Positions 1 to 12,690 of a stretch of DNA of 64,000 nt are shown in pieces. The position numbers were made by a program, and so were the translations under genes. Under the pieces are notes generated by a model, which saw nothing but the letters and a program-made list of their open reading frames with translations, was not told where the DNA came from and searched no databases. The stretch lies in contig JAMJFZ010000107.1 in assembly GCA_026225945.1 (NCBI GenBank), positions 48,126,501-48,190,500 on the forward strand. The letters are read 5' to 3'. Origin of the DNA: Cricetomys ansorgei (lineage: Eukaryota; Chordata; Mammalia; Rodentia; Nesomyidae). The first letter of the stretch is position 1, and every line of letters starts with the position of its first letter.

Positions 1-3000
1 ATAATGTCACCATAAAATATACTGCATATTGAGAAAGGAGGAGCCAATGAAACACACACACTATCAATCTGGCACTCAGGTCTTACGTGTATCCAATTCT
101 TTGTGTTACTGATCATTGTTAAATATGAACACATTTGGGATTTCAGTGAAGATAATTTTGTGATTCTCTTGGGTAAGATCAATTCTATAACTATAGCCTG
201 GAAAGCTAGCTTTGGTCTGTAATGGGATCATGAGGGAAGAGTTCTAGGGACAGGTAGAAAGTACTGCAAACAAACCAACCACAGTAGCTTTGGAAATCTT
301 TGAGAATGCATTAAAATGATAGGTGCAATGTTAAATATATATCTCAGATTAATCACATAAAAGTGTTGTTATATAATTAAATATACATTAATATAATACA
401 ATATTTGATATATCCAAGACTTGCAATAGAATATCAACTGAAATTTTGCATTGTGTCTATTCTAGACACTGGTCTTTTTGAGGAATCCTGATGTCTGAAG
501 AGATTGAGGGTGGGATTATTGTAAAAGAAAGTCATCACTGTGACTGTGGGTTTTGAATATGTTTCAAACATTATAGTCGATATTCTAAGACAAAATGTTT
601 TAACCTTTTTTCCACACATGACTCTGTTACACCCAAGAAATCTTTACATGATTTCAGGGACACTGGTATATAAAACAGACATACAAATCAACATTTACTG
701 CTCATAAATCACAAAGATACTTATTTCCAAATAATCCATTGGAGTAATTTTATTTTTATCATTTGTTAGAGATTAAAATAAAATTTCATTTTGAGACTGA
801 TACTTATTTCCACATAAGTAATTTTGATTGAATATTTGATACTTCAGGACATAGTGCATCTCAAACATTTTCCAGAGTTGATTTATGTTTTGATTTCATA
901 ATTGTCAGTTCTGACAATGCCACTTCACCTAAATTCTAAGTACAACATTATAAAATCATGTTTAGGGCCATTTCAGAAATTGCAAGAAATCCTGTCATAA
1001 TCCCAAGGCAAAGCATATTAAACTCAAGTCAGAAACTCAAAGAGTATTTTGAAGTTAGACATTCTAACAAAGTAAAACACAAAGTTGCACTTGTTAATTC
1101 CATGCTGATGAATGATGACAGAAAACTGTTAAGAGTCCATGACTTCCGTCATTAAACCATTTTGATTCTGTAAGAGCAGAAGACTGTATGTCCAGCAAAG
1201 TCGCTTCAGTCCATAGCACGTGATGGTCTTCCATGAGAAGAGGTGCTTCATGGTGTGTTCACCGCATTATATGGCTTAACTGCCCTCCCGGTGGAAAGTG
1301 CAGTTGTGTATTCACAGCCAAGGCTACCGTGAAGTCACATGATGCAACTCGGCTGGTCATTGCCAGGAACACCTTGTATTCATTAGTTGTTTGATTTTGA
1401 ACTAATGGTCAGTCACTGTGTATTCAGAAATCTTTTACCGTTGTCAAACTTTTCAAGACCCTACATTCAGTTATATGATCCCTGTGTGGTAGGGACTGAG
1501 GGCTAATGAGCTGGGCACTAAAATACATTAGCTCCCCTTTACTGCAGTGCATTTTGCTTAAGGCAATGAAACTCACACAACACGCTATCTTAGCATTTTG
1601 TAATAAAATCTACCATTTTTATAAAAACTCACTTTCCAACTTAAACATACTGTGACAGTTCTTACCCATGATAGTATAAAACTTTTAGCCATCAGAGGGG
1701 CCTAGAATCAAACCAATCTTATTTTGCTAGTGGTCAGTCCACCTGCCAGTCTGATACATTTGAAGTATGAATGACCTGGAGTTTGGGGTTTGATGTTTCT
1801 ACTTTTCTGACAGGAGACTGAGTGCATCTCTTTGAGTATGTGAGCAAAACCTGTGTTCTCACTCAGCCACCCCCCTGCCCCTCAGCCTGATATCTGTATT
1901 TCGTAGGGTTCAGAAATTTAGAAATAAATCCTCAGCAGGCTTAGTTACCTCTAAACTCTGATTGTGAAGCCAGGAGAACTGAAGCACTATATAAACATTT
2001 TAAGATTTTTTTTTCCTTTTTGAGGCCCCCATATTAGTTCTCATAGCAAGAAATGGTTACTATACCCCTCAAAGCTCTGAAAATTATAGGATTGTTAAAT
2101 CACAGAAATACAAAACACATCAAGGATGAGTCTTATTTATAAATTTAAAACTACGTAGAACTTCTAGGAGCAGGTGCACATATTTTTTGGCTGCAGTTCC
2201 CTTGTGCCATCAAGATCTCACACATTGAGGCTCTGTACTGCCTACAGTAGGGAAATAAGAGACTCTGTACTTTGTGCTGACAAACTTGCTCTGATGTATC
2301 ATCTTTGTCATTTTTGTTTTAGTATTAACATCTTTACCCACTTTTTACATACCGCTTCAAGTTTCCTTGTTTTTTTGCTTAGGCATGATGAAGTCTTGAA
2401 TGCTACTTTTGACTAAAATATTTGCTTTTGGCTACAGTACAGGGTAAAATGCTTCCTCTCCTTAGATATGAGCCCAAGGACCACAGTGCTTCCTAGGCAA
2501 ACTCAATGGATTCCCAGTGCAGTTGTAATATAGCAATATAGCAGTTTTCTATCCACTACTAATTTAACCATACTCGAACACAAGGTATTTCTACTTTAAA
2601 ATCTATAATTATTTCATCTATTTTATATTGTTGGTTTGTTTGCCTTTTCTTTCGCTGAGGAAAAACCATGCAATTCACATATATACACAAGACACACATT
2701 ATATTTGACATGTTTAAAGAACAGTTGGTTTACACCCCTCCTCAACCTCTCTCTTTGATTTGAAGATTTATTATTCTGTCAAACATATAATTGTATATTC
2801 ATAACATGTCATTTTATACCATATAAAGATACTGTAAACTACATTACATAGGAAGTAAATCCTAGAACATCAGTGGATTAACCAGAGAATTATTTATTGA
2901 TGGTGGTTCATATAAAACCTGGGTTGATGGCCTGAAAGTAGGGATTCCTTGTGCTCTGCATCATTTATTCACCCAGAGACTAAGGTTAACAGTCTCATCT

Positions 3001-3182
3001 TTTTTCTTGACTGTAATTATGACACAATCTTCTTCCACTGCAGATAAGACAAATAAGATGAGCGGATATTGCAGGGATAACTAAGCCATTATATATACTG
3101 TATGCTGATAATTTATTGTTCATATATGATTATAATTTCATTAAATTCTCTGAAACTTTGAATACATATGATAGATGCTATA
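1..3182. other. Unassigned AT-rich non-coding DNA
   Basis: I see no confident gene or repeat here. Open frames are short (81 codons or fewer) and none has a recognisable domain. A slightly more G+C-rich patch lies at about 1200-1400 and a C-run at about 1867-1885. Diverged mammalian repeats too old to recognise by eye may be present. Confidence 0.6.
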
Positions 3183-3322
3183 CATGGACATGGTAGCACC
3201 CGCTGATAATCCCAGCACTTGGGAGGTGGAGTTATGACTGTGATTTTGAGGCCAGCTTGAGGTATAACAGAATACTAACCTGGTAAGATCTAAGCTTTAA
3301 AATCAAACCATCAAAAAAGTAC
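3183..3322 (+). mobile_element. B1-type SINE (7SL-derived), diverged
   Basis: The stretch follows the B1 consensus: a 'tggtagcacccgctgataat' box matching the internal promoter start, then 'cccagcacttgggagg', 'gaggccagcttgag' and an A-rich tail. It is about 140 bp, the normal size for B1. The many substitutions suggest an old copy. Confidence 0.85.
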
Positions 3323-4573
3323 ATGCTATAATTAGACATATTTCTGCTCACATGATATATTGGCAAAATGTTCAACACTGTGGTCTTTCTGAAAGTGTAA
3401 GCTTCCATAAGCCCAGAAAACAAATGTGAGCACAAACCTACAATGTGAGTATTTAAATGTTTTAACATTTAATTTTAAGTTGATCTGTCTGTCTGTCTAA
3501 TCATTTACCTGTCATTTCTTAGAGTTTTTTGAACTTTAGCATATATAACCATAATCTTAAAGACCCAATTCTATCACATTCTATGAAAATAATATTGTAA
3601 TACAGCCTTGCAATAGATGGCATATAATTTCTTGTCACCATATCCTTGGTGAGGAAGTACAGATATAACAATACAGTTCGAGAAGTAGAACCTCATGTAC
3701 ATTTAAAATAGTAAAAGATATCTATGCAGAAGCCATTCATACTCTTTTCTGTGTTTTGTCTTCAGGATATTTGACTCAATTTTTTACTTGTTGGATTAGT
3801 TTTCCTATTTTAATGTTGCCTTAATTTACAAATAAATTGAAGTGAAAATTACTTGCTGCTCATATTAACAGTGATTATATCTGACAAAGCACCATTTCTG
3901 TCATATCTCAAAAACCAGGGGTTAATTTATGTTTAACATAGACTATGACTGCTACCTTATTGATGCTTTCCTTTTAATTTCTCACTTTTTCTGATACTCT
4001 GTTAATTTATTATGTGAAACAGTTCAGGTTTTTCTCTTTAATCAAACTTAATTATCTTTATCTGTTACTAGGCAAATTCAGTCACTCTTAATAATTACCA
4101 ACCTTATATTTTATTTGCTTTCTGTTTATGCTGCTTTCTCATATTAATAGCTATGTAATTTATTATATTTGCTATGTTCCTTTGGTGTCTATTTCTTCTG
4201 ATAAGTAATAAGATCTGCAGCTTTACGGTCTTTTCTTCAAACAACTATTACCTGATGCAATAGTTTAGTTTCTATATCTTTAAGTAATGTCTATTAATGT
4301 CCCACTGAGATCATTACTAAAATTGGCAAAATTAATCTTTCTCTTCTCTTTAATATTTAACATACTTCTGTTTTTTATGTCTTAATTCATTTTTCACTTT
4401 AAAAATTTAACTGTTAGCTGAAAATGACATATTTGCATACTGTAGATGTAACACCAGAGAATTTAGAGTTCCTTTAACATCTTTCACTCTTTGCCTCTCT
4501 CCCCAGTGCTGGGCATATTGTAGGTGCATCACCAAGCCTGGCTTTAGATCCTACATTTAGGAAACATGTTCAA
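3323..4573. other. Unassigned AT-rich DNA
   Basis: Very AT-rich and T-skewed in places (about 3770-4420). No coding signal. A diverged antisense L1 is possible but I could not align it convincingly. Confidence 0.5.
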
Positions 4574-4812
4574 AGGATTAGAGAGATGTCTTAGCAAGGA
4601 AGAACACTTACTCTTCCAGCAGCAAGCCTGGAGTTCCTATCCCAGCATCCATCACACAAACCAGGCATCATCTGGCACAATCTGCTAACCCAGCACTGAT
4701 GTGAACAGAGATGGGGCAATCTCTTGGGCTCACTGACTGCCAAGGTCAGAGGATAAACTGCTTCAAAGAAACATAGAGGACAGTGAAAGAGGAGGACTCC
4801 TAACACATTTCT
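4574..4812 (+). mobile_element. B4/RSINE-type composite SINE
   Basis: It opens with a tRNA-derived head ('gagagatgtcttagcaagga', then 'ctcttccagcag' and 'gagttc'). It continues with a B1-like part ('cccagcactg' and a region resembling the B1/B4 right half). The tRNA-head plus 7SL-like body is the B4 arrangement. Diverged, so the subfamily is not assigned. Confidence 0.7.
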
Positions 4813-5194
4813 TCTGTCTATTTGCATGAATGAATACACACTAAGTCAATACATAAGATTCAGAAAGAAATACAATGCTTACTTCAATGCTTTATTTTCC
4901 CTGATCCAATATGGAACTTTTTTACAGATGTTTGGTTATAAAAATTCACTTATTCATTCATATTTCTAATTTTTCCAGTAGCATTGTAAACTATTCATAC
5001 ATATCTATTATGTTTTGATAGAATGTTATTTTATATTTTTTGCAATCTCTATCTCTCTGATTATAATATTATTTGCCTAATTATATTTTTTATTCTTTTT
5101 CTAACTCAGCTCATATTATTAGCCTGTTATGCCTATACTTTTTCAAAGCAGTTTTATTTATGCTTCATGTTCAACTAATTTTTAATCAAATATA

Positions 5195-5850
5195 CAACCT
5201 ACAGAATGGGAGAAAATTCTTTGCTGGTGATATATCTGACAAAAGGTAAGTAGCTAGAATATATAAAGAACTTAAAAAATTGAACATCAAGAAAATGTTT
5301 GATGCCCAATTAAATATGGGCATAGACCTAAAATAGAGTCCTCAGAAGATGAAATAGCTGTTTAATATCTTTAGCCACCAGGAAAATGCATATTAAGACT
5401 ACATCTGACCTCAAGTAGAATGGCTAAGAGTGAAAACACAAAGCATGAGGAATGCTGCTGACATATGAGGGCAGTGGTGCAGATGAACTTACAGTGATTA
5501 CAGCAGCATGCACAAAACCAGTACACATCCAAGCCAGACCAAAGCCCTACAAGGAGAAGGGAGTTGGCATGGTATGATTCTATCCCGAGCAATGGAATAA
5601 ATGATAACGGTCAGCTGCTGGGAGAGGGAGAGGCAATTTTCTCTAAGTGTAGCTTCTGATGAGTTGAACTTCCATGGACATCTAAGAATATTTGAGCATA
5701 ACAAACTAGTCTTTAAATGCAAAAAGTGAAAAAGACACACAGCTGGGTGGGTAAGGAAGTAGGAGGGGATTTGAGAAGAGTTGGGAAAGGGATCCTGAAT
5801 ATGATGAAAACATGTTGTGTGAAACCCAAACTCTCAAAGAATTAAAAATC
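5195..5850 (+). mobile_element. L1 3' end (ORF2 tail plus Lx-type 3' UTR)
   Basis: 5195-5470 follows the L1 ORF2 3' coding sequence ('acagaatgggagaaaattct', 'atataaagaact', 'ccaccaggaaaatgca', 'agaatggctaagag') but is full of stops. After about 5470 the sequence follows a rodent Lx-type 3' UTR: 'cagctgctgggagagggaga', a purine-rich block near 5750, then 'ctctcaaagaattaaaaa' at the A-rich end. It is 5'-truncated and dead, which is usual for L1. Confidence 0.93.
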
Positions 5851-7134
5851 CTGAGGAAAGAAGGAAAAAGCGACTCTGAGTCAGCATCGAGCTCTGACAG
5901 ATGGTGGACTTTCAGCCACTGGTGGGGAGAAGATTCTCAAAGCAAGAGTAAGAAAGACAAAATCCCAAATTCTAGAGGAAGCCCAAAATGTTATGGAAAA
6001 CATGCTTAGAAAAGAGATTGTCAAAACAAAGTGAGACGTTATTCTTTTCTAAATAATTTGGAAAATGGGCTGGCTGACTTACAAAACTGTGGACATGTAA
6101 ACAACTTCACTAGGAGTGGGTGGACTTTCTGGGAAGGAAAATACTGTATCTCATTAAAAGACTAATTATTCTGTCTCCTTAGCATAATTTCAGGTGAGCC
6201 TGACTTTCTTGGCATGGTTCCTTTGCCAGGTGATTGACTTAGGCTAACTGTTTACCTGTGTAAGAACTTAAGGCAAGATCTGGGGGTAGGAACTGAAACA
6301 CAGACTGTGTAATAAAACTTATTTTGAAGTTGAGAAAGTTGATGAAACTGGTGCCTATGAGAAATAAAACATAATTCTGCATCATTAAGGAAGGACCTTG
6401 AGCCCCAAATTTTATTATTCAAATGATCTTTTCTTAAATGATCATGAGCACTTCTTCATTGACTTAGAAAGCTTCCTTAGACTTAACAAATTAAGAAGCA
6501 CAGCAGTTCTTGAAGGTGTTTACAAATTTCAATAACACAAAGCATTTCCATGAATTAATAATTTGTTTGTTATTGATTATTCTGTAACATAAAAATTTAG
6601 GGAATATAATATCATTTATAAGATAATACAACTTCATGTCATATAGACACCCTCTATTTACTAACTATATTTAAAATCATTTACATTAAAATACTGGAGG
6701 AGGAGAAGACATCCTGCTTTTGCTATTTTAGATAAGCAGTACATGTCCCTTTACTATTGAGTACATTCACTGCTTTCACTTACCTGAGAACATTGCTTTA
6801 TTAATGTGACTGCCTTCTTCAAGTCCATTTTTACTCCTCACTGGAACAAAAAGTGTAACTTCTATTATTTTATCAGCCTGAACAGAGAAAATTCAGTCTT
6901 TAAGACTTGTGTATCCTTACTCTGCAAACTAATTTCTTCAATTTTCTCTCAGGCCCACTTAGGTTTGTATTCTTCGGCCTCCAAGACGTTGCACTCATTA
7001 AAGTCTGTGATTTGCAGGCTAAATGCAGTCATGGGGTCTGATTTCACATCTTTATTGTTTAGCAATGTTTAACAAAGGTGATCATTTACTCTTGAGACCA
7101 GATTATCATTATCCTTGACTTTTCCTTTTCTTTG
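5851..7134. other. Unassigned DNA
   Basis: No gene or repeat recognised. Short open frames at 5812-6009 and 6806-7072 show no domain or conserved motif and are treated as chance. Confidence 0.5.
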
Positions 7135-7235
7135 GTTGTTTCTTTGAGACGGAATGGCCTCCAACTCTCTATCCTCCAATTTTATCTCAGCCTCCACTGT
7201 GCTGGAATCATGGGTCTGCTCCTCTATGACTCGTT
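7135..7235 (-). mobile_element. Possible B1/7SL-type SINE remnant
   Basis: Read on + it resembles an inverted B1: 'ttctttgagacgga', 'cctccaactctctatcctcc', 'cagcctccactgtgctggaa'. The match is partial and the 5' end is missing, so this is tentative. Confidence 0.5.
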
Positions 7236-8507
7236 CTTTTCAATGTAAAAATGTTTAAAATATGCACCTTTATAATCTAGCAATTCATTTACTTTCAGTA
7301 AGTCTGGAAAATTCTATGTCCTAACAATGATGGTCTGTGATGTCAGAGTTTAGCTCCAAGGGGAAAATGTCATTACCAACTTGATCTCTAGGAAGCCCCT
7401 CTTTGCCATTGTAATACAGCAACTCAAGTTTCAAGTTTTCACATACATATGTCTATTTCTACCATGCTTCAATGCCATGCAAAGCTCATCCTTGGCACCT
7501 TGAATCCAGTCTTAAATCCTTGAGGTAGTTCCTTTGAACCACATTTCTCTACAACCTTCCTTCCTTTCTTCTCTTCAACTTTTATTAGTGTTTCCAACAG
7601 GTCTCCTGAATTGTTTTAATTATTTCTTCCAAACTAGTTCTTCCAGCTCTTTAATATATACCAATAAAAATAGACATTGGACAGCATAAATACACTCAAT
7701 ATTTAGTTTAAACCAATATTTCAGGAAGATTTTCTGTACTGGGACCTAGTTATGATAGAAATAAGTGTCCCTTTTCCCTCTCCCTTTATTTTATTTTATA
7801 ATCTATAGTGAATTTTATTCAATATTAGATTAGGATACTAGGGAAAAATTAAACTTGAACAATTGTAAGTCAACATAAAAGCACACCAATGGGGTAACAC
7901 TCCAATTCTTAGGTAATTTAAATAAATTTTATTCTGCCTGTGGATACATCTGTAATCAACTCTGTCAGATTCAGTGTGATTCCAAATTTGAACGGGAACA
8001 TATGAAATTAGTTTTAATTTTGTTCACATCAGTCTTGAAGAAGAAAGATGATACTTTTAAATTTATTGTTTGGCAACTCTAGTTTTTTCTCAGTATAATT
8101 TCTTTTTAACTGAAACTCGATTATAGTTTGATAAAAACAGGCCTTTTTTTCCCAATCAATTTTCAGCTCTCTTTAAAGAAAATTGTTTTTATCCTTCCTT
8201 TCAAAACAACTTAAAATGTTGGAAGTTAAACTCAATGACCTAATAGAAAATATACCAGTTAGAGCTACATGAGTTATAACTGAAGGTATCAGTGAGTTTT
8301 CAGAATATGAAAAGAATATTGATTCAAATATCACCACACAAATTGTAAGCAAATGCCCAGAGAAGCAGCAATATAGTTTTTGGTTCTTAGAAAGTTATTT
8401 ATGAGGAAATAGAAATAGCTGCCTAATTTTCTTAGTAGCATGTAATTCTAATACAATTCAAAAAACTCTTTACTTAGAATAGGGTTTCTATATTGGTATG
8501 GTCTAAA
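7236..8507. other. Unassigned AT-rich DNA
   Basis: T-rich in 7550-7660 and AT-rich throughout. No gene, RNA or repeat recognised. Confidence 0.5.
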
Positions 8508-8975
8508 TGAAACTATCTAGTTAGGTTTAACTGTCAATTTGATGCAACTTAGAACTGCCCAAGAGAGGAGTCTCAATTGAGGAGTAGCCCAGATCAGATA
8601 GGTCAGTGGGTTTATCAGGGCATACTGACTTGGTTGCATATTACTTTAGTAGGGCCCAGACCACTGTGAGTGGAACAGTGGGCAGGCTGTCCTGGTCTGC
8701 ACAAGGAAGAAAGCTATGAATGAGCCTGGGAATCAGCTAACAGGCATCACCTTTTATGGTGATGCTGTTTCTGCTGTACTTCTTTGGCTGTGACGTGATT
8801 TTCTTGCTTAGAGGTGATGCTGTGTAGAATGATAAGCAAGCCTGCCTGCCTTCTGCTTGGGTTCCTGCTCTATACTTTATCAGTGATGGACTGTGAGCTA
8901 GAGTTGCTGGCTAAAACCCACACATTCTCTCCTGAGCTGATTTGATCTGAAAGTTCTATTAGAAGCAATAGAAAG
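8508..8975 (+). mobile_element. ERVL-MaLR-type solo LTR (rodent)
   Basis: The order of landmarks matches a common rodent MaLR LTR: 'ttaactgtcaatttgatgca' near the start, 'gggcccagaccactgtgagt', a 'tcctggtctgcacaaggaag' segment, 'gtgatggactgtgagct' and the end 'agaagcaatagaaag'. No internal region is attached, so it is a solo LTR. Exact subfamily (MT or ORR1) is not assigned. Confidence 0.82.
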
Positions 8976-8981
8976 AGAAGC

Positions 8982-9003
8982 CATACAGTTTGTAAACTGT
9001 ATG
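8982..9003. repeat. Perfect inverted repeat, 10-bp arms, 2-bp loop
   Basis: Arms 'catacagttt' and 'aaactgtatg' are perfect reverse complements separated by 'gt'. It lies 6 bp beyond the end of the MaLR LTR. No T-run follows on either strand that would suggest a Pol III terminator, and no function is assigned. Confidence 0.85.
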
Positions 9004-9149
9004 AGGTATAATTTAAACAAAATGTGAGAGACTGATTTTTCAGGCCATTTGAATTTAACAACGAGATATTGGGGTCTACTATTTATCTTAGAGTCACAAA
9101 ATGTATAAATTAAATTAAAGCTTAAGAATTAGACATTATTTCAGAACCC

Positions 9150-9825
9150 CATGCCAAAGGAAGGAACTCGTGCCTGATACTGCAGGCTGTGCCAGATACT
9201 AAAGGCTGGACAGCTGGGAGATGATTTCTAAGGATTTCCTGCTCTGCTCTGCTAGATTGGTTCCTAGCTCAGTCTTCATCAGAGAGGTTTCTTCCAGCTG
9301 CTGATAGGAGAAGATGCAGGTGCCCATGGGCCAAACATTGTGCTAAGGCAGGGAGGAGGGATTGTGGAGACCAGAGCAATTGAGAGCACCAGAAGAACAA
9401 GCCTAACAGAGTCAACTGAGCAGCACTCTTAGGGGTTCACAGAGACTGAAGTTGTAGACGTGGAAACTGCAAGGTCTCCTAAGTATATCTTATGTCTAGC
9501 TTGTTGTTCTTGCAAAACTTCTATAAGCTGGAGTATGGGCAGGGGGATCTCTAACCTTTTACCTGCCCTTGGAACTCTTTTCCTCCTGCTGGATTGCCTA
9601 GACCACCTTTGATATAGGGATTAATGTCAGGACTTGCTTCATTTTGTTATGCTGTTTGAGCATTAAACCTGGGAGGACTGCTTTTTTTCTGAGGAGAAGG
9701 GGGCTAGATATGGGGAAGCGAGGAGATAGGAGGATCTGGGAGGAGGGGAAGTGTGTAGGGAGTGGAAGAGTGATGTTATATGTATTATACAAGAATAATA
9801 AATAAATAAACTATAAAAAGGAACT
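9150..9825 (+). mobile_element. L1 Lx-type 3' UTR
   Basis: Follows the rodent Lx 3' UTR: 'tcagtcttcatcagagaggt', 'cttccagctgctgatagg', 'aaacattgtgc', 'cagagactgaag', then 'tgcccttggaactcttttcc', 'ctgctggattgcctagacca', a G-rich purine tract (about 9690-9765) and terminal 'aataaataaataaac'. The ORF2 portion is absent. It sits directly after the MaLR LTR. Confidence 0.92.
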
Positions 9826-9889
9826 AGCCATTATTTCATGTTTCAGTAATTTAACTATACAATGTTGCTTACATTTAAAAGTTAATTAA

Positions 9890-10300
9890 AAAACCATTGT
9901 AGATATTCATTGTATATAATACTGTGTAAAGACATTTTTTTATATACGTTGTACAGTATGTATCTACATAAACTGTTGAAATCACAAATAAGAGTAAATG
10001 GATTCGTCTTTCTGTGACATTTAAATGACATAATTATCTCAAGTTGCCTGATTTTCCTGCAGATGACTTCATTCATTTTATGATGTTTATGTAATACATT
10101 TCTGTCACCCATTCCTCCGCTGATGGACACCTAGGTTGGATACGTAACTTAGTTACTGTGAATAATACTGCAAAGAATATCAGTGTCAAGTATCTGATAC
10201 AGATAGACTTGGAGTCATTTGGGCACATACCTAGGATACATAGGAGTGCTGTAGATAGCTGGATTGCATGGTACGTCTATGTTTAGTTGTTTTAAATTTG
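9890..10300 (-). mobile_element. L1 ORF2 3' fragment, antisense
   Basis: On + it reads as inverted L1 ORF2: 'cccattcctccgctgatgga', 'cacctaggttggatacg', then 'gggcacatacctaggataca' and 'agctggattgcatggtac'. Heavily mutated. Neighbouring L1 3' UTR at 9150-9825 is on the other strand, so these are separate insertions. Confidence 0.8.
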
Positions 10301-10400
10301 ATATGTGTGTGTGTTCATGCATGTGTGTACATGCATGTATTTGTATGCATGTGTGTGAGTGTGCATGAGTTTGTGTGTTTGTGCGTGTGGGTATGTAGGT
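10301..10400. repeat. Degenerate (TG)n microsatellite
   Basis: Imperfect TG/TGCATG-rich tract with many interruptions, at the edge of the antisense L1 fragment. The + strand then becomes purine-rich (10480-10590). Confidence 0.9.
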
Positions 10401-11129
10401 TATGAAGCCAGAGAAGGAATCATGAAAAAAACATTTAGCGAGGGGAATATAAACAAAGTAATAGAATACATACAGTGAGAAAGCAGAAGTTGGATGAAAA
10501 GATAAAGGAAGAAAAGAAACCAGTGGAGGGAGGGAGGGCACAGGAAGGTAACGGAGCAGAGAGGCAACTGAAAAGAAGAAAGCATAATGACACGTTTGCC
10601 TGAAGATGCCAGGATGAGCGTTGTTGCTTTTCATACTAACTAAAAAAAAGTCAATTTCAAAATAAAAAATAAATTAGCTATTGAAATCTACTGACTGAAG
10701 TTTCAAATACATAATTTCATAGCTACGTTTGCAGAGTGACTTGAACATTGTCTCGTGTGTGTTTTGTTTAGTGTGAGTGCTTTTCTAGTAATTTTATCAG
10801 TGGGATGTTCCATATGAGGTTGGGGAAACATTTACTTAAGAATGATTCTCTTTGTAACAGAGGAGTTGAGCTGCTAAAATGAACTGACTTGTGGTAGGAA
10901 ATTTCAGAAATCAATACAAACAGAATACACACAAACATTAGCTTTGGAGGAACTCAGTTCGTTTTTTCCATAGGAGATAAAGAGGACAATTTATTTTAGT
11001 GGCAGCACTTAACCAGGGAGAAAATACTCTCTACCACATACACACATCAAACTAAGGGGCCCAGACATTTGATGCTTTTTCTGGGCTCCACATGCACTTG
11101 AATGCCCATATAATTACTCATGTGGGTAG
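10401..11129. other. Purine-rich then unassigned DNA
   Basis: 10480-10590 is strongly A/G-rich on + and gives long open frames on the complementary strand by composition alone. The rest shows no recognised feature. Confidence 0.5.
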
Positions 11130-12017
11130 AGGAATACTCTATGTGAAAGCTAGCATCTACATTCTAAGGGCTACATTCAGAGGCCTGTGTGAGTCTAGAT
11201 GAGATGCACATTAATATTTAATACTTTAATCCAGTATTCAGAAAGTAAACAGCTTTAACTGCAGTATTCAGAAGGTAATGGTGGTCCATGCCTTTAATCC
11301 CTAGAAAAAAACAGTGGAAGCAGACACAAGAAGCAGAACTCAGAAGGAGTCAGTGTCACACACTAAGTGATGCTTGAAATGAGTCGGGGAATGGCAGACA
11401 AAGTGACTAATCAGAGAAAGAGTTAGGAGAGTGAGGACATGCTCAACTCTCAGGAGAAATGGTGGGCTTTCAGCTCAATAAAAGAGAGCTATGTAAGAGT
11501 TAGAGTCAGTAACAGAATCAATTACGAAGAATCAGCTAAAGAGCAGACAGAGGAGTCAGTTACAAAGAATTAGCTGAAGAGTCAATTACAGAGGAATTAA
11601 TAGAAGCTGAGGCTGGAGTGAGTTACAGAGGAAGTTGAAGCAGTCAGTTACAGAGGCAGGATGAAGCAGTGAGAGCTCAAGGAGAGACATAGAGACACAG
11701 CTGAGCAAGGCAGAAGTCCAGAACAGAGAGTGAGTTGAACCAGAAGAGTAAGAGTTTAGAAGGTGCTAGTCAAGAGTGGCTCAGTTAGTGCTAGGTCTCA
11801 GAAGGCTAAGGCTGAAGGCTTCTTGGTCCAGGCTAGCAGTTTAAATGTTCTCAATTGTATGAAGGCTGAAGCCTTTCAGTTCAAAAACTAAGAATAGATT
11901 CAAAAGAGACAAACCCCTCTAAGGCGCCAGGGTTCTGGGATAGAACCAGCAATTTAATTAGTAAAAGAATAAACTGTCCTCTGCCCAGAATCAACATCTA
12001 TATCTGGTGAATCTACA
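11130..12017 (+). mobile_element. TG...CA LTR-like repeat, copy 1 (family A)
   Basis: One of four related copies in this window. It carries a B1-like segment (about 11275-11345, 'ggtggtccatgcctttaatc'), a TATA-like 'ctcaataaaagagagc' near 11475, then purine-rich degenerate repeats of a 'gtcagttacagaggaa' type (11500-11690). Next come blocks reading 'aggctgaagccttt' and 'agaataaactg', a poly(A)-signal-like site near 11966. The end 'ctggtgaatctaca' at about 12017 matches the end of the inverted copy at 20230. Its 5' part is diverged or shortened compared with copies 2 and 3. Family name not assigned. Confidence 0.75.
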
Positions 12018-12047
12018 TCAACATCTGACATCTACGACTACACATGC

Positions 12048-12049
<2 letters not shown>

Positions 12050-12078
<29 letters not shown>

Positions 12079-12097
12079 CACACACACACACACACAA
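12050..12097. repeat. (GACA)n-(CA)n compound microsatellite
   Basis: About seven GACA units run straight into a CA run. It lies between the end of the family A LTR copy and an antisense L1 piece. Confidence 0.97.
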
Positions 12098-12104
12098 ATA
12101 AAAG

Positions 12105-12245
12105 TAAATTTTTATATTTTTATAATTATACTATGACTATATCATCACTGCCTTTCCTCCCTACAAACCCTACCAAACACCCTTGATCTCTCAAATTCAT
12201 AGCCTCTTTTTCTTTAATTGTTGTTTTGTAATCTTTTTTTAAATA
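12105..12245 (-). mobile_element. L1 3' UTR fragment, antisense
   Basis: On + it shows 'cctttcctccctacaaaccc', 'ctctcaaattcatagcctct' and 'ttctttaattgttgtt', landmarks of an inverted rodent Lx 3' UTR. Short and truncated. Confidence 0.75.
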
Positions 12246-12329
12246 AGATAATTAAAGCAATATGTTATGAAGAGACTCAGGTACTGGAGATTATTTGACA
12301 AGAGACCATTGGATGAAGTAATTTAAAGC

Positions 12330-12690
12330 CATTTGTATATATTAGTTCATAGTTTCTGAATCCAGAACTCCACACTCAGTATCCCAGAGCCTTTCTGTCT
12401 GGTGACTCTAGAGAGAGACCCTTCCCTTCATTTTCATGGTACTGATCTACACAGATCACCCTTTAACTTCTGTGTTTATCAACGCATTGTTTTAGTCCCA
12501 TGATCATCCTCACATCAATTTTCCTCTTTGTAATGTGTCCAATTTTCTTCTTTTTATTAGGATACTAGTCATTAGACTGACTCCCATTTTGATGGATTAA
12601 ATTAGACTATGTCTTATATCTAAATGAGGTTACATTCTGAAGCACTGGATGTTAGGACTTCAACATCTATTTTTTGAGGAGAGATCAACT
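12330..12690 (-). mobile_element. MLT1-like (ERVL-MaLR) LTR remnant, antisense
   Basis: The distal part keeps the MLT1 signature in reverse: 'aatgaggttacattctgaag', then 'ggatgttaggacttcaac'. An inverted MLT1 carries 'aggttaggacttcaacat' near its end. The proximal part (gtttctgaatccagaactcc) is weaker. Old mammalian element. Confidence 0.65.

Noticed and set aside
10215..10634. 139-codon open frame on the minus strand
   Set aside because: It runs through a TG-rich microsatellite, a purine-rich tract and an antisense L1 fragment. The length is within chance expectation for this window and no domain is visible.
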